Assembly (NCBI GenBank): GCA_033085395.1
Contig: JANQBS010000168.1
Location: 1 to 64,000, forward strand
DNA length: 64,000 nt
DNA from: Xanthoparmelia taractica
Taxonomy: Eukaryota; Ascomycota; Lecanoromycetes; Lecanorales; Parmeliaceae
Direction: 5' to 3'
Of the stretch, positions 56,972-64,000 are shown in pieces. Both the position numbers and the translations under genes were made by a program. The first letter of the stretch is position 1, and every line of letters begins with the position of its first letter. Under the pieces are notes generated by a model, which saw nothing but the letters and a program-made list of their open reading frames with translations, did no database searches and was not told the origin of the DNA.

Positions 56972-57979
56972 ATGTCATCTACAACAAGCCCCGACGGCAA
57001 GATACCATCACAGATCCTTTCAAAACAATACAATGGCAAGCTAATGCTTTCATCAGGAGTCGATCCTCCTTTTTCCGACCTCGTCACAGGTGAGAATAGT
57101 GCCAACAGTGGTTGTATGGGTTCCTCAGGAGTCGATCCTCCTTTTTCCGACCTCGTCGCACGTGAAAATAGTGCCAACAGTGATTCTATGAGTTCCCCGG
57201 GTTCGAAGTCATCATTTCAAGAGGCTCAACCTCTGCGACAGCTGCTCCCAAAGCCAGGCGTGGATATGGCGGAACATGTTCGAAGATTATCTCCACTTAT
57301 TTCCGAGGAGGATGGAGAACCAGATAAACCCATCGACCCAAAGGATCTTCAACTTTCATTTCTCTCGGGTGTGTATCCTTTGTCAAGTCCAAGGCCCATC
57401 TAATCGCATTTTTCAGTACGTGAAGTCATGAGGATGGCCTTGCCTCCTGGCACCAAAATCATGGTGCAAGCAAAAAAAGACATGCAACGTTATGCGTCAG
57501 AATTCGTCTCGTTCATCACCAGCGAAGGTTTGTCCCACTCACCCATCCAATGCCACTTGCATGGGTTCAATCGGACTGACACATCCCCCCCTGTAGCAGC
57601 TGAGAACGTATCTAGGGAGCATCGCAGGACCATTGAAGGCAACGATATTCTCGTGGCGATGGAGAACACCGGATTTGAGCATTACGCTACAGCCCTTCGA
57701 CCGTACTATGTAGCGTTATTGGAGGACAAAAAACGTAACGAGAGTTCCGATTCAGAAACAAAAGACGAGGACACGGACGCAGCGGCCGCTCAAAACGGAG
57801 AAACCACAGGGTCTCTGCCAGGGGATCACTCGCTCGGGCCTGACATACCTACAGCTGGCGACCTTCAAGATACTTCGGGAACGACCTCTTACTCTTCGTT
57901 CCCATGGGTGAACCCTGCCTCTTTGGACCCATGGGTGTACCCCTGGGTCCTCCCGCCAGAGAATGCCGACGCGGAATAA
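56972..57979 (+). CDS. divergent NF-YB/HAP3-like histone-fold protein
   Basis: 296 aa from exons 56972-57368, 57417-57527 and 57597-57979, all phase-correct. The centre is a CBF/NF-Y B histone fold: VREVMRMALPPGTKIMVQAK, then RYASEFVSFITSEAAE, then REHRRTIEGNDILVAMENTG and FEHYATALRPYY. NF-YB/HAP3 pairs with HAP5 and binds CCAAT with HAP2. The segment before alpha-1 is not the usual REQDR-type motif but DPKDLQLSFLS, so this is a diverged paralogue rather than the core HAP3. The N-terminus carries two 24-residue direct repeats (SGVDPPFSDLV...). The C-terminus is acidic and ends in a Trp/Pro-rich segment (FPWVNPASLDPWVYPWVLPP). A specialised CCAAT-complex subunit is inferred. Confidence 0.85.
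57053..57196 (+). repeat. 72-bp direct tandem duplication inside the HAP3-like gene
   Basis: Two adjacent 72-bp units are nearly identical and encode 24-aa repeats beginning SGVDPPFSDLV. The few differences include both silent and replacement changes. Confidence 0.92.
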
Positions 57980-60076
57980 GTCAGCTCCTCCCTCCAATTC
58001 GACTTCTGACAGTCTTATCCTGCGTCTCGAACTTTTGGAAGCCGCCGTCTAAGCCCAAGTCTCAGGCTACTGTTTATACATCCCAACATCATTAGTACCT
58101 TGAGTCTTTTCGGTCATACACGAGTCTTACTAAAACATCACATCCGCCAACACAAAAATCACGCGGGATCCGCGTAACGCGCCCTGAGTCTGGCAATTAT
58201 AATGTAAACCGATCGAAAAAATTCCATCGTAACCGGAAAAGATCCCGTACAGAGAGCTCTCCTGCCATAAATCTTTTATATTGGGCATCTATATTTACAG
58301 TCCAACGCTCCCATGGTCCTTAAGACTCCACCCAAGCACCACATAAAAGTACACCATCCCCTCCTCAAACTCTACTTCCCAGCCTTTTTCCTTTACGGGA
58401 ATCCTACCCAACGAGAGAAGAAGAAGAAGAATGTGATTCAAACATCGACAACCCAGTCAATATCTGGAGACTCCCAATCTAAACCCAAAAAACTCCCTCC
58501 CTAACCCCCCCTTATCATCACTACCCCACAAAATTCGACATGCCACAACAAACTCCAACCCATCCCATCCCATCCCATCCCCACTCATCCCCATACAGCA
58601 CTCACCAACAACCCAAACAACCGCCATACAAAACGCCCCTATACACACACACACTCTCTCTCTCTCTCTCCCCCCCCCCCCTCTCTCTACCTCTCTCTAT
58701 CAAGCCCAGTAGATCCCCCTCCATTCTCTACCCATCCCTCTATCCACAAGACACGTACGTACGTACATACATAACACACGAGCCGCCCCCTCAGATCATG
58801 AAAGAAACACACCCCCTCCCCTCTCCCTCTCCCTCCCCCCGGGCCTCCTTTCTCTCCATACGCGCCAAGATAACGGGTTCACAGAAGAGACCGGATTTAT
58901 GGCTTTCACTGCAAAAAAAAAAAAAAAAAAAAAAAAAAAAGACGCGGGAAAGCGACCCAATTTATCAACAACAACAGCAATAATAATAACAACAATATCA
59001 AGCAACTTCCACCCCCTCCCCCCCATCACTCGCTCGCTCCCCCCGTTCATCGCCACCACCACCACCATCAAGAACGCATCTCTCTCATCGCCGCCACCAT
59101 TATTAAACGGCACACGCAAAGATATAATGATAAAACTATTTAAATTATACCATGATAAAATGATAAAAACTATGAAATTATACCCATGATGAAATTCCAA
59201 AATAGGAATAGAAATAGAAGAAGAAATATAATAACCTATTCCATCGCATTACATCAGACAGGTAACGTAGCTGACGCAAGAGCACACCCTCCACTCGTTC
59301 CGCTCGGCCTCTTTAGTCTGTTGTTCCGAATAATGTAAATATGAATGTAATGTAATGTAATGTAAAAGTAAAGTAAAGGATAGAGAAAAGAAAAGAAAAC
59401 GAAGGGAGAGGGATAGGATGGGAGAGGAGAGGAGAGGAGAGGAGAGGAGAGGAGGAAGGGAAAACATGGAAAGTGAGAAAGTGAGAAAGCAGATACAAGG
59501 TCTTACTCCCTGGTCGAGATTCCGTGATCAAAGGGTGTTTCGGGGGCCTAATGTCTCCTCCACCTGTGGCCGGTATTCATCGACATATTCCAGACACAGA
59601 CAGCTTGCCAGAGTCCATGAGTGAGTGACATGTGAAGGACTGCTTACGTAACCGGCGTCAGCGTCAGTGTCACTGCATTCAGGATGATCAATCTCCGGGC
59701 ACTGCAAGCTACAAGCGTCAGGTTGCAAACAAATGATTGTCTCTATCTCAGGCTATCGTATACAACTCATCGTCAAGGCCCGCTAATCCATCGTATCTAA
59801 AAGTTGAAGCCTAAAGTCTGCCAGCAGTCAAGCATTAACCCTGCTTTTCTTAAGCATCGCCAGATCCGTCAGAGCTCAGGTGCTAGCTTGGACGTCATCC
59901 ATCTCGTTCCATAATGACATTGTTAGAAGTGAAAGAAGGCATCAAAAATTCACGACGAAGAAATCCGTGTCCGCCTAGCCTACATCCCCAGGATATCTCC
60001 AGAATATCAACCGCTGACTTAAGCCCTTTGAGGAGCGCATGCCATCCGTAAGAGCAGAAGACAACGTTAAGGATAC
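57980..60076. other. intergenic, rich in simple repeats
   Basis: No supported gene. Contains CATCC repeats (58560-58580), a CA/CT microsatellite with a C run (58637-58700), a run of about 28 A (58913-58940), GTAC/ACGT repeats near 58754-58767, AATAAT/AACAAC DNA (58965-59000), TGTAA repeats (59341-59362) and a GAGAG homopurine run (59399-59460). Frames across these are artefacts. Confidence 0.6.
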
Positions 60077-62732
60077 TTAAGTGAAGTCGACCTCAGCGGT
60101 GATGATCTGGTACTCGCTACTCAGCGTCGAAGGGTCCAGGCCAGTGGGAGCGGTCCAGCTTAGCAGCAACTTCGTGCCACCATTGATTATGTCGTTGGAA
60201 CCGTAGTAACCCAGGTGCGCCCCGCCAGAATAGATGTACTTCCCACTCAAACCAGGACTCGTTCTGAAGAGGAGCATTTGCTCTGACCAGTTGTACTTGA
60301 GGATATTCTCGACGTAATCGGACGACGAGTCTCCTCCGGGCGCAAATGGTGGGAGTATGCCCTGGTCTGCCTCGAGGTAGCGATAGTAGAAAGAATTGTC
60401 CGCATAGGCAGTCATGTAAACGATGATGAACGTCAGATGTCGAGGTGAATAGAAAACATCGATATCCATGAAAGCACCCTTGATGAAGCAGGCCGTAGAC
60501 GATGAAGAAGGCATATCACTGCTCCAAGAGCTACCATCCCAGTACTCGAACTATTCATAGGTCAGCATACTATGTAGATGGTAACCATCAATGGAACATA
60601 CCGAGTCACGATCAGCTACAGTGGCAGGCGAGGTTCTCGCCACGAGGAGACCCCCGGCAACGTTGCCAAAAAGATAGACTTTTCCATCATCCCCACCAAC
60701 ACCAGAAGCACCCCAAGAGCGAAGGCCTCCGATACAGCCCCATTCTACCTCATCTTGGTGAAACAGCTTGTTCACACTACGCGCGGCGACTGGACCACCC
60801 TTGCCGCCTGCGGTAATTTTTAGGAGCGTTGAACCGGTGTAAGTGAATACCGCAGCTTTTGTGGCCATGTTGACATTGTCGTAAACTATCGGCGCATAAA
60901 TGATGCCTGTTGTTGCATCAAGTGGAATGATGGATGATTCTGGCCAGATCGCATAACGTTGACCGTTTCCTTGCACGGCTTGGTTGTACGCCAATTCGCC
61001 CAGTGTCAAAGGTGCAAAGCCACGCATCCGGCCAACATTGTCACTCCATTCCCCAATGCCATCTTGTAACTCTAAGGCCTTCCCAGTCAAGCCGTTCATG
61101 CTAACGTCGATGGCCACAGAGCTAGACACGAATCCAAGGAAATCACCATTCACTGTCGAGGTAGGAGGCGAGTATGAACCTGTATCGCAAAAGATGAAAA
61201 GGTGTTCACCATTGACCATGCCTCCTTTACCGCCGTCTCGAGACAAATGAGGCGCGTGGGTTAAGGGCTTGAGGCAGGATTGTGTTGAGGTGTTGACTTC
61301 TAGGGCGCCGGTTTCTGGCGAGATAGCATAGCTAGTGGAAAGATCGCCGTTGACTCCAGTGGTGAGCAGGGTTTTGGCAAGCGTAATGCCTTTAGGCGCT
61401 TCGATGTCAAGATATTGCGATGAGGGCGTGTTTTCGCTTGGACCTTGTAGATGGGATCCTACAATCTTTGGCGCTATGATGGAGTCACCTGATGCGTATG
61501 TGACTTCAGGGCCGGAAACACTCGATGCAGAGTGCGTGGCGGCGGACGATGGAGAGGCGGTGACCGTAGCCGTTGAGCCGGCTGTAGCTGAGGACGAAGC
61601 GTACCCTATGCGAATTGCACCCTGTATTTGCATTGATGAAGGAGTTGGATCATCGATCGAAGATTTCAAGTAGCAATCGTTAGCATAATCATCTCGGCTG
61701 GCAATGTATAACGCGGCCACGCATTTGACGTAATGAGCATTGTAATTGTATGCATCACACTTCTGAACACAGCCGGCAAAGCTATCGACCAGCTGGAAAG
61801 GGTAGTCATCATCTGGGAAATCGGTATTGCAGATGATCTGGTAGATAATGCCGGCGTCGGAAGTGTAAGTTGTACCATTGTTAGATGGGCATACTGAGGT
61901 ACCAGTGGTGATCGGAGCTACTGAGGATGCGGTAGAAGTTGGATTCGAGAACCCCCGAAGGACGAAGGACTGATAGCCGTCATCCTGTCTAGGGGCAAGG
62001 ATTTTGTTGTCTGGATGAGATCTGGAGGCGTCCAAGGCTGGCACGGAATGGATTTCAACGTCAATGTCGGCAGAGTCCTTCGGTTCACTTTGAGCTCTGA
62101 GACTAGCTTGTTGTAGAGGGATCCCAGCAGGTGGAACGTCTGTTAGAGAGAGCAGTTCAGCTTCGTAGTCTGCGGTAAGTAAGGCCGTACGTACCGCTTG
62201 TCTTTGCCGACATTGTGCCTGTAGAGGCTGGGCCGCGTTCGGTTGTGGGAGATGCTGCATCTTCCTCGCAAGTTTGAGAGGAGCGATAGCGGATTGAACG
62301 ACGGCGGCTCGCAAGACCAGCCAATTGGACGGCTTGGACTTCCAAGGATTGAAGCTGTAATTGTGGGACAGGCGTTGGACGCGTGAAAGGATTCCGATGG
62401 TGCGATACATTCGTAGAGTCACAGTCCCCACCAATGCAATCAGATCCACGAATGATGCCAGTAGCCGTAGGAAGGACGGCAGCGGAGTCTAGAGTGTAAG
62501 TCAGTACGGCAACGCCAGATATAGCGGCATAGAAGAACTTACTGTGTGCCGCTCCAAGGGGAGTAATATTCAAGCTGCTCGCAGAGCTAGCCTTTGACTT
62601 GTGCAGAATACGACCAAAGACATCACCGTGCTGGTGACCATGAGCTTGAGGTCCTGCGCTAGTGGTCGGTGTCAGTCCTGCTGTGATGAGCGAGACAACG
62701 ACATAGCCGTGGGAGAAGAGATTGTTCTTCAT
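60077..62732 (-). CDS. large secreted protein with PAN-like and DUF4185-like domains
   Basis: 831 aa from four exons that close exactly: 62732-62543, 62488-62195, 62139-60602, 60550-60077. An N-terminal hydrophobic signal (GYVVVSLITAGLTPTTSAG) is followed by a long disordered Ser/Gln region. Residues about 275-345 form a Cys-rich PAN/apple-like module (IIYQIICNTDFPDDDYPFQL, FAGCVQKCDAYNYNAHYVKC, YANDCYLKSS). A Ser/Ala/Thr linker follows. The second half contains GGMVNGEHLFIFCDTGSY and FLGFVSSSVAIDV, with GEWSDNVGRMRGFAPLT and a final YWDGSSWSSDMPSSSSTACF, NILKYNWSEQMLLFRTSPGL, resembling fungal DUF4185-type beta-propeller proteins. A surface or extracellular glycan-related role is inferred. 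Confidence 0.82.
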
Positions 62733-63685
62733 GATCGAGCTGCCCGGAAGATACCGTCAGCGGTTCGGGGAATGGTTGTAGGTAACAGCGTGCTGAGGTT
62801 CGTGGAGGAAAGAGTGACCGACGCGCCAAAAGAGTGACGGTGTAGATATTCAAATGATTTAAGGGACTTGATGAAGTAAGGTGTAAAAGAGTGAAGAAGG
62901 TATTTCGAAAGGGTCAAGAAGATACTGAGGTCAAACGAGTGTGGTGGCTGCTGCCAAATGATATTGCTGTTGTTGTTGTTGTTGTTGTTGTTGTAGTAGA
63001 AGGATCAGAGTGTCAACAAAGGAGGAAATTTCAATTCGGATCCTGTCGATTAAGTATAGAACTCGAACGCGCTTACGGCAGTCAACGGCAATCACGACGC
63101 CGGCAAATCTGCTCCTTCCTTCAAATGGGTTTCGCACAGTGATACAAGGTAGATCTAATTGGGTCCAGGCCCCGCTCGCCCATCTCCGAAGCGCCAGTGA
63201 GGTTGCAACGGATCCTGCCCTTACAATGAATATAGATGAGGGAGTATCTTCCTCGGTAATTGCATTACTGCTTTCAAAGCAAGCTCAGTGCTGACCCCTG
63301 AGGAACTTGCCCAGTATCTTCTCGGCATTGCTCGCAGATTGTATGATTCTTGGGTTGGAACACGACTTTTCATATGTGAGAGGAAGAGGGGCTTGAACTG
63401 ATACCTACGTGTAGCACGGAGTAAGGTACATATGCACAACTGATAGCCATCTTCACGCCACGGATTACGGCACATGGAAACCACGTCTTGCTGTTCGTAT
63501 CTCATCTTAGACCTAGCATATTGTGACGCGATCAGTCATTGCTTTGTTCCTGTGCTAAAGCAATACTTTTCTTCTTACCCGTGGCACACGCAGGCTGCAC
63601 GTGGAGCTGTGGAGAAATGCTCTCATGAACATCGACAACTCTCCAAGCCGACATCTGCTCTCATACCCATACTCATCCTCCGCTG
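62733..63685. other. intergenic
   Basis: Promoter side of the secreted protein and 3' side of the EI24-like gene. It contains the TTG repeat listed next. No other gene is recognised. Confidence 0.45.
62967..62994. repeat. (TTG)n trinucleotide microsatellite
   Basis: About nine TTG/GTT units. It would read as poly-Gln on the minus strand but lies outside any gene I support. Confidence 0.92.
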
Positions 63686-64000
63686 TCACTCCGCCTTACG
63701 AGCCTGCTCCCTCAAACCCGGCGCCGTCCCCTCCTTTGTCACAATTCCCTCCTCCATATCTGCTGCCCACAGTGCTGCTCCCACCGTGTTCGTGAATGCG
63801 AATAGGATGCTCGCAACAGGCACCAATTCCAGCAGGACAGCCGCAACACCGAAGCTAACGCATGACTATCAGCGCACATCCCCATTCTCATACTTCCTAA
63901 AGTGGTGCCACTGATCGTAGCTTACCTAGTGTACGCCGCTTTATACTCTTCAATATGCTTCTGTCTCTGGGTACTATTCCACTGCTTCAACTGGAAGTAC
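63686..64000 (-). CDS. EI24/RRT8-like membrane protein, 3' end only
   Basis: A partial gene whose 5' part is cut by the window edge. Two exons, 64000-63926 and 63854-63686, join across a 71-bp intron. The visible sequence is YFQLKQWNSTQRQKHIEEYK then AAYTSFGVAAVLLELVPVAS and ILFAFTNTVGAALWAADMEE, ending in a short polar tail. This is the C-terminal signature of fungal EI24-domain proteins (related to yeast RRT8, an outer spore wall and lipid-droplet protein). The hydrophobic ELVPVASILFAFTNTVGAAL is a membrane segment. Confidence 0.75.

Overview
The window looks like a filamentous ascomycete (Pezizomycotina) chromosome segment. Genes are split by short introns (mostly 40-150 bp, GT...AG). A fungal-type Zn2Cys6 regulator, a Pth11/rhodopsin-like membrane protein and an EI24-type protein are present. 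Two AT-rich blocks (1-1620 and about 37740-38040) have lost CpA and TpG while keeping CpG and TpA, the footprint of repeat-induced point mutation (RIP). I cannot fix the class or species. No tRNA, rRNA or CRISPR was seen.

Left part (1-25.3 kb): a RIP-ruined repeat, then a gene-poor stretch with two spliced hypothetical genes (5461-6229 minus, 7216-7695 plus). Next come an intact 11-exon APC-family permease (10289-12899) and a decayed CorA-like transporter gene (13851-15735). A run of F-box/LRR paralogues follows: one intact (20393-21532) and three broken (17152-17818, 21912-23245, 25060-25323). An ordered 17-bp minisatellite lies just upstream of the intact copy. Several lesions in the broken genes look like single C-to-T or G-to-A transitions.

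Middle part (26-41 kb): a compact group of metabolic genes. It holds a maleylacetate reductase-like iron alcohol dehydrogenase, a Zn2Cys6 regulator, a class E P450 and, tail to tail with the P450, a complete 664-aa alcohol (methanol) oxidase ending in the peroxisomal signal ARL. A secreted beta-lactamase-fold serine hydrolase and a small secreted protein follow. A catabolic cluster for methoxylated aromatics or methyl ethers is a reasonable hypothesis but is not shown by the sequence.

Right part (42-64 kb): an I-PpoI-like zinc-loop His-Me finger protein, an F-box/LRR relic, a C2H2 zinc-finger protein with degenerate K-x-E-P repeats, a small proline-rich protein and a Pth11-like receptor. These are followed by a Gfo/Idh/MocA oxidoreductase, a divergent NF-YB/HAP3 histone-fold protein, a large secreted PAN plus DUF4185-like protein and the 3' end of an EI24-like gene. 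Intergenic DNA is rich in homopurine/homopyrimidine tracts and microsatellites.

Gene models were assembled by hand. Where I give exon coordinates the reading frame closes exactly; homology calls are from recognition of motifs, not from a database search.
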